From the NCBI RefSeq assembly GCF_001758225.1, contig NZ_MAST01000012.1, forward strand, positions 186,001-250,000: a DNA stretch of 64,000 bases, written 5' to 3'. The stretch is from Humibacillus sp. DSM 29435 (lineage in GTDB: Bacteria; Actinomycetota; Actinomycetes; Actinomycetales; Dermatophilaceae). The position numbers were made by a program, and so were the translations under genes. The notes beneath the pieces are model-generated. The model was not told where the DNA came from and made no database searches. It saw only the letters and a list, made by a program, of their open reading frames with translations. How positions within the stretch are numbered: the stretch's first letter is position 1; every line of letters begins with the position of its first letter. Below are positions 22,553 through 30,968 of the stretch, piece after piece.

Positions 22553-22972
22553 TCAGCGCCAGACCCCGGACGCCCGCAGCGCCGTGCGGATCATCGGCCA
22601 CTGCAACGGCAGGCGCACGACGGTGGCCGCGAGGTAGCCCCGCTTGAGGGTGTTGCGCGGGTCGCGAGCGAACCGAGCTCTGGCCTGGCCGGCCATGGTC
22701 ACGTTGGCCGGGAAGACCCCCACGAGCAGGACCGCCGAAGCAAGCCCGGCGACCCGGCGCGTCGCAGAGCTGAGCAGCCCCAGCCCGCAGACGATCTCGG
22801 CGGCACCCGAGACGTAGACCAGTAGCCGCCGCGCGGGGAGGGAGCGCGGAACCATGGCCTGGAACGGTTCCGGCCGCACGAAGTGCATGACCCCTGACGT
22901 CAGGAACACGACAGCCAGTGCCATCCCGTCCTTGCCGAGCCCCTCGGATGCCGTTCGCTTCGACTGCCTCAT
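22553..22972 (-). CDS. DoxX-like membrane protein
   Basis: The 139-residue protein has four predicted membrane spans and the DoxX-type segments LTSGVMHFVRPEPFQAMVP and VSGAAEIVCGLGLL. DoxX-like proteins are small membrane proteins, some linked to redox defence complexes; no specific role can be assigned. TAGGCT at 22980-22985 lies 7 bases upstream of the ATG, so the mRNA is probably leaderless. It lies downstream of the DUF4081 GNAT gene (24 bases), with its own promoter in that gap. Confidence 0.8.
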   Translation of the reverse strand: MRQSKRTASEGLGKDGMALAVVFLTSGVMHFVRPEPFQAMVPRSLPARRLLVYVSGAAEIVCGLGLLSSATRRVAGLASAVLLVGVFPANVTMAGQARARFARDPRNTLKRGYLAATVVRLPLQWPMIRTALRASGVWR

Positions 22973-22996
22973 GTCGAGCAGCCTAGGCGGCCGGCT

Positions 22997-23842
22997 TCAG
23001 AGCAGCACGGTGGTGAACGTGCCCACCTCGGCGAACCCGCAACGGTCGTAGGTGGCCCGTGCGGCGATGTTGAAGTCGTTGACGTAGAGCGAGACCTCGT
23101 CAGCCAGCCCGTTGAGCACGAGCTCGAGAACGGCAGCCATCGCGGGCACCGACCGACCCTGCCCACGCAGACGGGGGTGCAGCCAGACCCCCTGGATCTG
23201 CGCGCATCCGAGCGCGAGCGAGCCCACGTCGGCCTTGAACACGACCTCGCCGTGCTCGACCTTGACGAAGGTGTGACCCTGACGGATCAGCGACATGATG
23301 CCAGCCCGGTAACCGCGGTCTGACCCGAAGTAGGGCGGGTAGCCGATCTCCTCGGTGAACATATGGGTGGCCGCGGGCAGCACGATCTCGATCTCGTCAG
23401 GACGCGCCGGCCGCACCTCGGGGTCGAGGTCGATACCGAGACAAGACGGCCTGGTGGCGGTCGCCACGAGCGGCTGGCGGGTGCGGAGGGTGCGCGCCGG
23501 CCCCCATGAAGGGCCGAGCCGGTCCCAGAGCCCGTTGACCTGCTCACTGGGCCCGAAGATCGAGGCGCACTGGCGGCGCAACCGGGAGATCTTCCCCGCG
23601 ATGGCCGTGAGACCTTCCTCGTCGAGCTCGACCGGAACGACGTTGGCACTCACCCACGCCAGACCGGTGAGGTCGCCGTCGCGGTAGTGGCCGAGCACCG
23701 ACCCCGGGCTGCTGCGCAGGGCACCCTCCTCGATGCGGGCGGCGGCGAACACGTTCGACACCCGATCGCGAGCACAGATGGCCAGCGCGGCGTCGCGGTC
23801 GGAGACTGACAGCGGCCGCACCGGGGAGCGGGTGCGCAGCAT
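22997..23842 (-). CDS. DUF4081/GNAT acetyltransferase (mycobacterial Rv2867c-like)
   Basis: The 281-residue protein has an N-terminal DUF4081 part (about residues 10-120) and a C-terminal GNAT domain with the acetyl-CoA loop VWLHPRLRGQGRSVPAMAAVLE and the ending LYVNDFNIAARATYDRCGFAEVG. In mycobacteria the homologue lies next to ispG. Here it is about 7 kb away from ispG, with the Pls-like synthetase region between. TAGGCT at 23849-23854 lies 6 bases before the ATG, so a leaderless transcript is likely. The start is only 29 bases from the divergent PPTase start. Confidence 0.85.
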   Translation of the reverse strand: MLRTRSPVRPLSVSDRDAALAICARDRVSNVFAAARIEEGALRSSPGSVLGHYRDGDLTGLAWVSANVVPVELDEEGLTAIAGKISRLRRQCASIFGPSEQVNGLWDRLGPSWGPARTLRTRQPLVATATRPSCLGIDLDPEVRPARPDEIEIVLPAATHMFTEEIGYPPYFGSDRGYRAGIMSLIRQGHTFVKVEHGEVVFKADVGSLALGCAQIQGVWLHPRLRGQGRSVPAMAAVLELVLNGLADEVSLYVNDFNIAARATYDRCGFAEVGTFTTVLL

Positions 23843-23871
23843 GGTCTCAGCCTAGGGCCATGCTGGGGTCT
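23843..23871. promoter_or_regulatory. 29-base divergent leaderless promoter pair
   Basis: Two -10-like hexamers lie in 29 bases: TAGGCT (minus, 23849-23854) for the GNAT gene and CATGCT (plus, 23859-23864) for the phosphopantetheinyl transferase. Each lies 6-7 bases from its start codon. Each -35 region would fall inside the coding start of the other gene, so simultaneous firing seems unlikely. Confidence 0.5.
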
Positions 23872-24564
23872 ATGAGGCGGGTGGACGTCTGGGTCGCAGC
23901 GGCGGACGAACCTGTCGGGCAGCCGGCCGGGCCGGGAGTGCTCGACGTGATCGAGAGGGCTCGCTTCGACGCGCTCACCCACGCGCCCACCGCGAGGGCC
24001 TACCTCGCTCTGCACACCCTCGCGCGGCAGGTGGTCGGGAGCATCATCGGCGCCCCCGCCCACGCCGTGCGGTTCGACCGTACCTGCCCCGTGTGTAGGG
24101 GTCCGCACGGTCGGCCGACGGTCATCGACCATCCCGGACTGCACCTGTCCCTGACCCGCACCAGCGCCCTGGTCGGGCTGGCGGTCACCACCGTCGGTGC
24201 TGTCGGGATCGACGTCGAGCAGGTAAGCGCCGCGACCTTCGTCGGCTTCGACGAGGTCGCCCTCCACCCGGGCGAGCGTGAGCCGGGCGGTCTCCCGACC
24301 GGGCGGGGTGGCCGGGCGAACGCGACGATGTGGGTGCGCAAGGAGGCGGCCCTGAAGGCTCTCGGGACCGGGCTGCGCACCGACCCGGCCACGGTTCGCA
24401 CGCCACCCACCGGCATCCCGACCGTGGTCGTGCCGGGCACGGAACCGCTGACGGTGACCGACCTGGTGCTCCCCGGTGCGGCGGCCCGTACCCATGTTGC
24501 GGCGGTGGCCGTTGCGGGGGCCTCTGCGGAGGTCGTGATGAACGGTGCGAGACCGCCGCGCTGA
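23872..24564 (+). CDS. 4'-phosphopantetheinyl transferase (Sfp type)
   Basis: This enzyme moves phosphopantetheine from CoA to a serine of carrier domains. The 230-residue protein has the two Sfp-type motifs VGIDVEQV (Asp114, Glu116, Mg2+ binding) and MWVRKEAALKALGTGL (Trp154, Lys157, Glu158). Upstream, VCRGPHGRPTV and LHLSLTRTS also fit the family. Its position, one gene away from the carrier-domain-containing Pls-like synthetase, suggests that protein as its substrate. I prefer the ATG at 23872 because of the CATGCT hexamer 7 bases upstream; an in-frame ATG at 23860 would add four residues. Its stop lies 3 bases from that of the M1 peptidase. Confidence 0.88.
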   Translation: MRRVDVWVAAADEPVGQPAGPGVLDVIERARFDALTHAPTARAYLALHTLARQVVGSIIGAPAHAVRFDRTCPVCRGPHGRPTVIDHPGLHLSLTRTSALVGLAVTTVGAVGIDVEQVSAATFVGFDEVALHPGEREPGGLPTGRGGRANATMWVRKEAALKALGTGLRTDPATVRTPPTGIPTVVVPGTEPLTVTDLVLPGAAARTHVAAVAVAGASAEVVMNGARPPR

Positions 24565-24567
24565 CGA

Positions 24568-25878
24568 TCAGGAGAGCGTGGCCGCAGGCAGCCGGGGCAA
24601 CGGCATCCGCCACAGCCAGTCATCGAGCAGCTCGTGCACCACCGGGCGGTCGTCGTGAGCGAGCACGAGGTCGACGAAGCCGGCCGTCGACACCGAGCCG
24701 TGTTCGCCGGCCGCGACCCAGGCCCGCACGAGCGCAAAGAACGCCTGGTCGCCGAGGTGTCGGCGCAGGGCGTGCAGCAGCAGGGCTCCCCGCTTGTAGA
24801 CGCGGTCGTCGAACATCAGGCGGGGGCCCGGATCGGCCAGCACGAGGTTCTGCGGCAGCGCCGCGAGCTGTGAGTGGTGCGCTGTGGCGAGGTCGTCGGC
24901 AGTCGCCGCACCAGACTGCTCCGACCACAGCCACTCGGCGTAGCAGGCGAAGCCCTCGTTGAGCCAGATGTCGCTCCAGCCCGTGATGGTCAGGCTGTTG
25001 CCGAACCACTGGTGCGCGAGCTCGTGCGCGACGAGCCGCTCCTGCGCTCCGCGGCCCCGTAGCCAGTTCGGCCCGAACGTCGCCATCCCCTGGGCCTCGA
25101 GCGGGATCTCGAGATCATCGGCCGTCACCACGACGGTGTAGTCGTCGAACGGGTAGCGGCCGAACACCTCGGTGAAGAAGGTCATCATCTGCGGCTGGCG
25201 TTCGAGGTCGGCCAGCACCGGCGCCTTGACGGCAGCGGGCAGCGCCACCGTCTGGGGCACCGGCCCGTCGGCGATGGTCACATGTTCGTAGTGCCCAGCG
25301 TGCACTGCCGCCAGGTAGGTCGCCATGGGCCGGCGCTGCTCGAAGACGCGTCGGGTGCGGCTACCCCGGACCCGCTTCGCGGTGAGGGCCCCGGTGGCGA
25401 CCACCTCGTAGGGCGAGTCGCACTCGATGGCAATGCGGTAGGTGGCCTTGCTGCGGGGGTGGTCGTTGCACGGGAACCACGTGGGCGCCCCGGTCGGCTG
25501 GCTCGCGACGAGCACTCCGTCGTCGAGCTCCTCCCAGCCGACCTCGCCCCACGGTGAGCGAACGGGGGCGGGAGTGCCGGCGTACGTGATGGTGACCGTC
25601 ACCCGGTCGTCGACAACGAGCCGGTGCGGCACGGTGACGGTGAGCCGTTGGTCGCGGTGGGTCCACTTGGCCGAGGTGCCGTCGACCCCCACCTTGGCGA
25701 CGCGCAGGCCAGCAAGGTCGAGGTGCAGCTTGGCGAGCGGGGCCAGCGCGACGACCTCGAGCACGGCCTTGCCGCTGAGGCGGTTGCTCGACATCTTGTA
25801 GTCGAGGTCGAGGTCGTAGTGGGTGACCGCGAAGGCGGCGTCACCACGACCGGGAACGTAGGGATCACCAGACGGCAC
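24568..25878 (-). CDS. M1-family zinc metallopeptidase
   Basis: The 436-residue protein is a short M1 (aminopeptidase N-like) enzyme with the zinc motif VAHELAHQWFGN (His285, Glu286, His289) and the third ligand NEGFA (Glu308). The exopeptidase GAMEN motif appears as EAQGM (about residues 261-265), a variant seen in actinobacterial members. No signal peptide is visible. The GTG at 25878 is chosen because TACTCT at 25885-25890 lies 6 bases upstream; the promoter then falls just after the stop of the Pls-like gene. As I recall, some epsilon-poly-lysine-degrading enzymes of Streptomyces are M1-type zinc exopeptidases, so the position next to a Pls-like synthetase may be meaningful. Confidence 0.88.
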   Translation of the reverse strand: MPSGDPYVPGRGDAAFAVTHYDLDLDYKMSSNRLSGKAVLEVVALAPLAKLHLDLAGLRVAKVGVDGTSAKWTHRDQRLTVTVPHRLVVDDRVTVTITYAGTPAPVRSPWGEVGWEELDDGVLVASQPTGAPTWFPCNDHPRSKATYRIAIECDSPYEVVATGALTAKRVRGSRTRRVFEQRRPMATYLAAVHAGHYEHVTIADGPVPQTVALPAAVKAPVLADLERQPQMMTFFTEVFGRYPFDDYTVVVTADDLEIPLEAQGMATFGPNWLRGRGAQERLVAHELAHQWFGNSLTITGWSDIWLNEGFACYAEWLWSEQSGAATADDLATAHHSQLAALPQNLVLADPGPRLMFDDRVYKRGALLLHALRRHLGDQAFFALVRAWVAAGEHGSVSTAGFVDLVLAHDDRPVVHELLDDWLWRMPLPRLPAATLS

Positions 25879-25901
25879 GCGTCGAGAGTATGCCGCACCT
25901 G

Positions 25902-28900
25902 TCACGGGCGTGCAGGCGCGGTGTCGGATGCCGTCCTTGCCTGGCCCGCCCTAGCCTCGGTCCCGACCGTCCAGGGGGCGATCGGGTTGCCGGTCCACCG
26001 GCTGCCGCTCGGCACCGACTCACCCCGCAGCACCAGCGAACCGGGCCCCACCGTGGCGCCCTGCTCGATCGAGGCCGCCGGCAGGATCACACCGTTGGGC
26101 CCGAGCGTGGCGCCGGCGCCGAGGGTGACCGTGTCCATCGACATGATCCGGTCGTGGAACAGGTGGGTCTGCAGCACGCACCCCCGGCCCACGGTGGCTC
26201 CCTCGCCGAGGGTGACGAGGTCGGCCTCCGGCAGCCAGTAGGTCTCGCACCAGACGCCGTGGCCGATGCGCGCGCCGAGGGTGCGCAACCAGATGTTGAT
26301 CGCCGGGGTGCCGGTGGCGGTCCAGGCGAACCACGGGCCCGCCACCATCTCGACGAAGGTGTCGACGACCTCGTTACGCCAGACGAACGAGCTCCACAGC
26401 GGATGTTCGACGGCCCGGATCCGGCCGACGATGGCCCACTTCGCCGCGGTGGTGACTGCGGCGGCGACCGCTCCGACGACGGCCAGCACAAGACCCGAGA
26501 GGGCGGCGGCCGGGCCCACGCCGAACCGGTCGACGATGGCGGAGAGCGTCACGAGCACGGTGATGCCGAGGGCGACCGTCACCATCACGGGCACGATGCG
26601 GCAGAGCTCGACGATCCCCCGAACCACCTTCAGCCGCAACGGTGGCGTGAAGGTGCGCTCGGTGTCGACATCGCTCGAGGCGCGCCTCAGCCGCACCGGT
26701 GGGCTGCCCAGCCAGCTCGAACCCGCCTTCGACTTCTCGGGTGCGGCCGACAGCACGGCAACCAGCCCGTTCTTCGGCACCCGGCGCCCTGGGGCCGTCA
26801 TGCCGGAGTTGCCGAGGAAGGCTCGTTTGCCGACCTTGGCCGGGGCGATGCGCAGCCAGCCACCACGAAGCTCGTAGCCGGCCACCATCGTGTCGTCGGC
26901 CAGAAAGGCGCCGTCGGCCACAGTGGTCATCTTCGGAAGCAGCAGCACGGTAGAGGCCTCGACACCGGATCCGATGCGGGCGCCGAGGGAGCGCAGCCAC
27001 CACGGGGTGATGAGGCTGGAGTAGATCGGGAAGAGCAGGGTGCGGGCCTGGTCGAGCAGCCGCTCGGTCATCCACACCTGCCAACCGACTCGGCTGCGCA
27101 CCGGGTGGAAGCCCTCGGTGAGACCGACCCCGAGCAGCCGCACGATGGCGATGGTCAACAGCGCGAGACCGAGCATGGCCAGCACGGTCGCGGCAGGCAC
27201 GGCCAGGTAGGCGGCTCGAGCGGCCGCCCCGTAGGAGGTGACATCACGGAGCATCACAGCCAGCACGAACAGCCCCGGGAGCAGGGCGAGCAGAGGCACG
27301 ATGGCCAGCCCGATCGACGACACCCCGTACACCGGAACCCATCCCGATGCCCGGGGCGGGCGGGCCGGCGGCCACGTCGTCGATGAGCGCGCAGCCACGA
27401 CGAGGGCCGGCGAACCGGCGACCGTCGTGGCCCGGTCGACGTGACCCAGCACCGTCGATCCGGCCTCGACCACGGCGTTTCGACCGATGTGCACGTCGGG
27501 ACCGATGGTGCTGCGCGCTCCGATCGTGGCCTCGGCGGCGATGTGGATCTCACCGACGTGGATGACGTCGCCGTCCATCCAGTAGCCCGAGAGGTCGACC
27601 TCCGGCTCGACACTGGCCCCGTCGCCGATCGTCAGCATTCCCGTGACCGGAGGGACGGAGTGCAGGTCGACGCCGGTGCCGACCTTGGCCCCGAGAGCCC
27701 GCGCGTAGACGAGGATCCACGGGGCGCCGGCGAGCGAGATCGCCCCCATCGCCTCGGTGAAGCGCTCGGCCGCCCAGAGCCGTAGCTGCACGTGACCGCC
27801 GCGAGGGTAGGTTCCGGGGCGCACTCCGTGCAGCAGCAGGCGCGCGCCGAGGGCCGACAGGCTCATCCGGCCGACCGGGGTGACGAACGCCAGCCAACCC
27901 ACGGCCAGCACCCACCACGACACCGGCCTGGCCCACGGCGCCAATCCGAGCGCCCGCAGCAGCTCGGTGGCCGTCACGAGGGCGACCACCCACTGCATCC
28001 CCTTGACGGTGAGCAGCACCAGGGAGATGACGGTCTGGAGCAGCTGGATGGGGCGCGGGATGCGGCTGACCTGCCGCGTGGGCGCCTGCGGGCCGGCCGG
28101 TGCGAGCGACTCGAGCAGGGTGGCCTGAGCCCCGAGGCGGGGATGGGCGTAGAGATCGGCGACCGTGACGGTGGGGGTGCGCTCTCGCAGCAGTGAGACC
28201 AGCCGAGCGGCCGGAAGGCTGCCGCCACCGTGGGCGAAGAAGTCGGCGTCGAGGGAGCGGATCGGGGCACCGAGCACCGTGGTCCACTGCTCGGCGAGCC
28301 AGCGCGGCGTCCCGGTCAGCTCATTGGCGCCCGCACCGAGCGCCTCGCCTGGCAAGGGCCAGGGCAGGGCCGCCCGGTCGACCTTGCCGGACGTTCGGGT
28401 CGGCAGGTCGTCGACGACGACGACGAGCGGCACGAGGGCCGCAGGCAGCTCGGCCCGCAACCGGTAGACAGCAGCGTCGTGGTCGAACGTCGCGGGGTCG
28501 GCCGGCACGACATAGCCCACCAGCACCTCGCTGCCGGCCGGGGTCGACTTCACCGCGGCCGCCGCGCCGGTCACCCCGACGAGCCCCTGCAGCGCGGCAT
28601 CGACCTCGCCGAGCTCGATGCGCCGGCCCCCGAGCTTGACCTGGTCGTCGGCCCGCCCCACGAAGACCAGGCCTGCGGGGTCGTTGACGACGAGGTCGCC
28701 TGACCGGTACGCCCGCGCCCAGCCCAGCGTGGGCATCGGGGCGAACTTCTCGGCATCCTTCTCGGGGTCGAGATAGCGGGCCAGGCCCACCCCGCCGATG
28801 ATCAGCTGACCCGTCTCTCCAGGGGCGACGCGGGTCTCGGCGCTGTCGACGACGGCGAGGTCCCAGCCGTCGAGGGGCAGGCCGATGCGCACCGGGCCGA

Positions 28901-29831
28901 TGCCGTCGAGGAGCGCTCCACACGCCACGACCGTCGCCTCCGTGGGGCCGTAGGTGTTCCACACCTCCCGCTCCGGGGAGACGAGACGCGCCACGAGGTC
29001 TGGAGGGCAAGCCTCGCCGCCGAAGATGAGCAGGCGCACCGGCTCGAGTGCCTCCGCGGGCCAGAGCGCGGCCAGGGTCGGCACCGTCGACACGATGGTG
29101 ATGCCCTGGGCCACCAGCCACGGGCCGAGATCGATGCCCGTGCGCACGAGCGACCGAGGCGCCGGCACGAGGCATGCCCCGTGCCGCCAGGCCAGCCACA
29201 TCTCCTCGCACGAGGCGTCGAAGGCGACGGACAACCCCGCCAGCACCCGGTCGCCTGGCCCGATCGGCTGATCCTGCAAGAACATCCGCGCCTCGGCGTC
29301 GACGAAGGCGGCCGCTGAACGATGGGTGACGGCCACCCCCTTGGGGCGCCCGGTGGAGCCAGAGGTGAAGATCACCCAGGCGTCGTGGTCGACCGTCACG
29401 ACCGGCCCTGGCACGGGCCCGTCGCTGTTCGGCCCGTCTTTCGTGACCCAGGTGGTCTCGATGCGACGGTCGGCCCCGACGACGGCCGCGACGTCGGCCT
29501 CGGAGAACACGAGGTCGGCGCGTTCCTGCGGGTCGTCGACGTCGACCGGCACGTAGGCTGCTCCAGCTCGCAGGATGCCGAGGATCGCGACGTAGAGGTC
29601 ATGGGTGCCCGATGGCGCCCGCACTCCGACCCGGTCGCCCGGTCGGACCCCCGCTGCTGCGAGGTGTGCCGCCATCTCGCTGACCTCGCCGCTCAGCTCG
29701 CGGTAGGTCAGCACCGACCGGGTGTCGTCGATGGCCGGGGCGTCGGGGTGGCGGGCCACGGTGGCCGACAGCACGTCGAGCAACGTGCGAGGGGCACTGG
29801 TTCGGTCACCGGCCAGCAGCGGGTCGGACAA
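25902..29831 (-). CDS. Pls/PosA-type single-module non-ribosomal peptide synthetase (amino-acid homopolymer synthetase-like)
   Basis: The 1309-residue protein has an adenylation domain (about 15-490), a carrier domain (505-575, FFAHGGGSLPAARL, phosphopantetheine Ser538), and a membrane part with about six spans around 595-655, 838-900 and 1075-1130. Three related soluble domains (about 660-830, 905-1070, 1135-1300) separate the spans; each holds an LGA(K/R)(V/I)GxGV motif and hexapeptide-type repeats. This is the architecture of epsilon-poly-L-lysine synthetase. Adenylation motifs are FTSGSTGRPKGVA, NTYGPTEATVVA, YRSGDLV and GRADDQVKLGGRRIE. By manual alignment to GrsA, the specificity residues are D205 A206 E209 S248 I269 G271 T293 V301 V302 K483, suggesting lysine or a similar basic amino acid. 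The start is TTG with GAGGAGGGG upstream. Confidence 0.88.
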   Translation of the reverse strand: MSDPLLAGDRTSAPRTLLDVLSATVARHPDAPAIDDTRSVLTYRELSGEVSEMAAHLAAAGVRPGDRVGVRAPSGTHDLYVAILGILRAGAAYVPVDVDDPQERADLVFSEADVAAVVGADRRIETTWVTKDGPNSDGPVPGPVVTVDHDAWVIFTSGSTGRPKGVAVTHRSAAAFVDAEARMFLQDQPIGPGDRVLAGLSVAFDASCEEMWLAWRHGACLVPAPRSLVRTGIDLGPWLVAQGITIVSTVPTLAALWPAEALEPVRLLIFGGEACPPDLVARLVSPEREVWNTYGPTEATVVACGALLDGIGPVRIGLPLDGWDLAVVDSAETRVAPGETGQLIIGGVGLARYLDPEKDAEKFAPMPTLGWARAYRSGDLVVNDPAGLVFVGRADDQVKLGGRRIELGEVDAALQGLVGVTGAAAAVKSTPAGSEVLVGYVVPADPATFDHDAAVYRLRAELPAALVPLVVVVDDLPTRTSGKVDRAALPWPLPGEALGAGANELTGTPRWLAEQWTTVLGAPIRSLDADFFAHGGGSLPAARLVSLLRERTPTVTVADLYAHPRLGAQATLLESLAPAGPQAPTRQVSRIPRPIQLLQTVISLVLLTVKGMQWVVALVTATELLRALGLAPWARPVSWWVLAVGWLAFVTPVGRMSLSALGARLLLHGVRPGTYPRGGHVQLRLWAAERFTEAMGAISLAGAPWILVYARALGAKVGTGVDLHSVPPVTGMLTIGDGASVEPEVDLSGYWMDGDVIHVGEIHIAAEATIGARSTIGPDVHIGRNAVVEAGSTVLGHVDRATTVAGSPALVVAARSSTTWPPARPPRASGWVPVYGVSSIGLAIVPLLALLPGLFVLAVMLRDVTSYGAAARAAYLAVPAATVLAMLGLALLTIAIVRLLGVGLTEGFHPVRSRVGWQVWMTERLLDQARTLLFPIYSSLITPWWLRSLGARIGSGVEASTVLLLPKMTTVADGAFLADDTMVAGYELRGGWLRIAPAKVGKRAFLGNSGMTAPGRRVPKNGLVAVLSAAPEKSKAGSSWLGSPPVRLRRASSDVDTERTFTPPLRLKVVRGIVELCRIVPVMVTVALGITVLVTLSAIVDRFGVGPAAALSGLVLAVVGAVAAAVTTAAKWAIVGRIRAVEHPLWSSFVWRNEVVDTFVEMVAGPWFAWTATGTPAINIWLRTLGARIGHGVWCETYWLPEADLVTLGEGATVGRGCVLQTHLFHDRIMSMDTVTLGAGATLGPNGVILPAASIEQGATVGPGSLVLRGESVPSGSRWTGNPIAPWTVGTEARAGQARTASDTAPARP

Positions 29832-30006
29832 GGTGCCCCTCCTCGGGCCGCGAGCGCACTCGCTCTGGGCGATATCGGAAGTGTAGTGAGGGCAGGTGAA
29901 CGGCCGGTGTCCTCGAACCCGGCGCGCCGCCGGTATCGCGCACTACGGTGGGGGGAGTCTCTCGCGCGGCTGACCAGCGCGCCGTCCCCAGCCCGAAAGG
30001 CCCACC

Positions 30007-30300
30007 ATGACCGAGTTGCGCGTCGTTGCCGAGATCGTCGCCAAAGCGGGTTCGGAGGACGGCATCCGCGCTGCCCTGTCGACCCTGGCCGTGGCCACCC
30101 GCGACGAGGACGGTTGCGTCGCCTACGAGGTGTTCGAGTCGGATGCCGCGGCCGGCACCTTCTTCACCATCGAGACGTGGCGCTCACCGGAGGACATGGC
30201 GGCGCACCTGCAGAGCGAGCACCTGGCCGCCGCGTTCGCCGCAGCCGACGGGCACGTCAGTGCCCCGCCGGCGATCCACCCGCTCAACCCGGTGGGCTGA
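30007..30300 (+). CDS. ABM-domain protein (putative quinol monooxygenase)
   Basis: The 97-residue protein is a single antibiotic-biosynthesis-monooxygenase (dimeric alpha/beta barrel) domain. It shows ELRVVAEIVAKAG at the start, the CVAYEVFESDAAAGTFFTIETW core and HLQSEHLAAAF. Such proteins oxidise quinols, degrade heme or act as small sensors; the substrate here is unknown. GAAAGG lies 7 bases before the ATG. Its last 17 bases overlap the end of the convergent uridine-kinase-like gene. The 175-base spacer before it separates it from the divergent Pls-like gene. Confidence 0.82.
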   Translation: MTELRVVAEIVAKAGSEDGIRAALSTLAVATRDEDGCVAYEVFESDAAAGTFFTIETWRSPEDMAAHLQSEHLAAAFAAADGHVSAPPAIHPLNPVG

Positions 30301-30967
30301 GACGCCCTGAGGTGAGCAGCGGGCGGGCGAGGTCGGTGTTGTCGAAGACCCAGCTCGCCTGCTCGCGTGGCCTCGCCTCCGCGAGGTAGAGCCGCTGACC
30401 CTCGACGTAGCGACGGTTCACGGCTGCCTCCGGGTCGGGGTCGTGTTCGCCCTCGAAGCGGGCGTTGCCGCGCGGCACGGAGACGGCGAACGGCACGTCC
30501 ACCCAGACGGTCGCGTCCCACGCATCGGTGAGCTCGGGGCGCTGCAGGAAGATGCCGTCGACGAGCAGCACGGTGCCCGGGCCGACGACGATCCGATCGG
30601 GGTGGATCGGCCGGTCGGCGACCACGTCGTTGATCGCCGGCGTGACGGGCGCGCCGCGACGGAACGGCTCGATGACCGCGCGGCGGAAAGCGTCGTAGTC
30701 GTAGGAGTCCTCGTAGAACGACTCCGGCCCGCGACCTCGCGCTCGCCGCTGAGCTTGTGGTCGATGGAACCCGTCGATTGAGACACGGAGAACGGGTCGG
30801 TCTGCCATCAACATCTGGGCGACCTCGTCGGCGAGCACCGTCTTTCCGGCGCCGTCGAACCCGTCGACCGCCACCGTGACGCGCTCGCCCGGCTGCAGCG
30901 CGACGACCCGGTCGGCGAGATCGCGGACAGCGGCATCCCGCTCTGCCGTGCGGACCGGAGCCGGCAC
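30284..30967 (-). CDS. Uridine kinase-like P-loop kinase
   Basis: The 227-residue protein has the P-loop GFDGAGKT (residues 36-43), VSIDGFHRP, YDYDAFRRAVIEPFR, and VLLVDGIFLQRPEL in the order found in uridine kinase/phosphoribulokinase-like proteins. It probably phosphorylates a nucleoside or a related small molecule; true uridine kinase activity is not assured since actinobacteria carry several such paralogues. The GTG start at 30967 lies one base after the ispG stop, so it is the last gene of the dxr-rseP-ispG run. It overlaps the ABM gene tail by 17 bases. Confidence 0.83.
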   Translation of the reverse strand: MPAPVRTAERDAAVRDLADRVVALQPGERVTVAVDGFDGAGKTVLADEVAQMLMADRPVLRVSIDGFHRPQAQRRARGRGPESFYEDSYDYDAFRRAVIEPFRRGAPVTPAINDVVADRPIHPDRIVVGPGTVLLVDGIFLQRPELTDAWDATVWVDVPFAVSVPRGNARFEGEHDPDPEAAVNRRYVEGQRLYLAEARPREQASWVFDNTDLARPLLTSGRLSPPG

Positions 30968-30968
30968 C

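Noticed and set aside
25890-27386. Long open frame on the plus strand opposite the Pls-like synthetase
   Set aside because: It has low-complexity, His/Arg/Gly-rich content, no motif, and lies wholly antisense to a well-supported gene.
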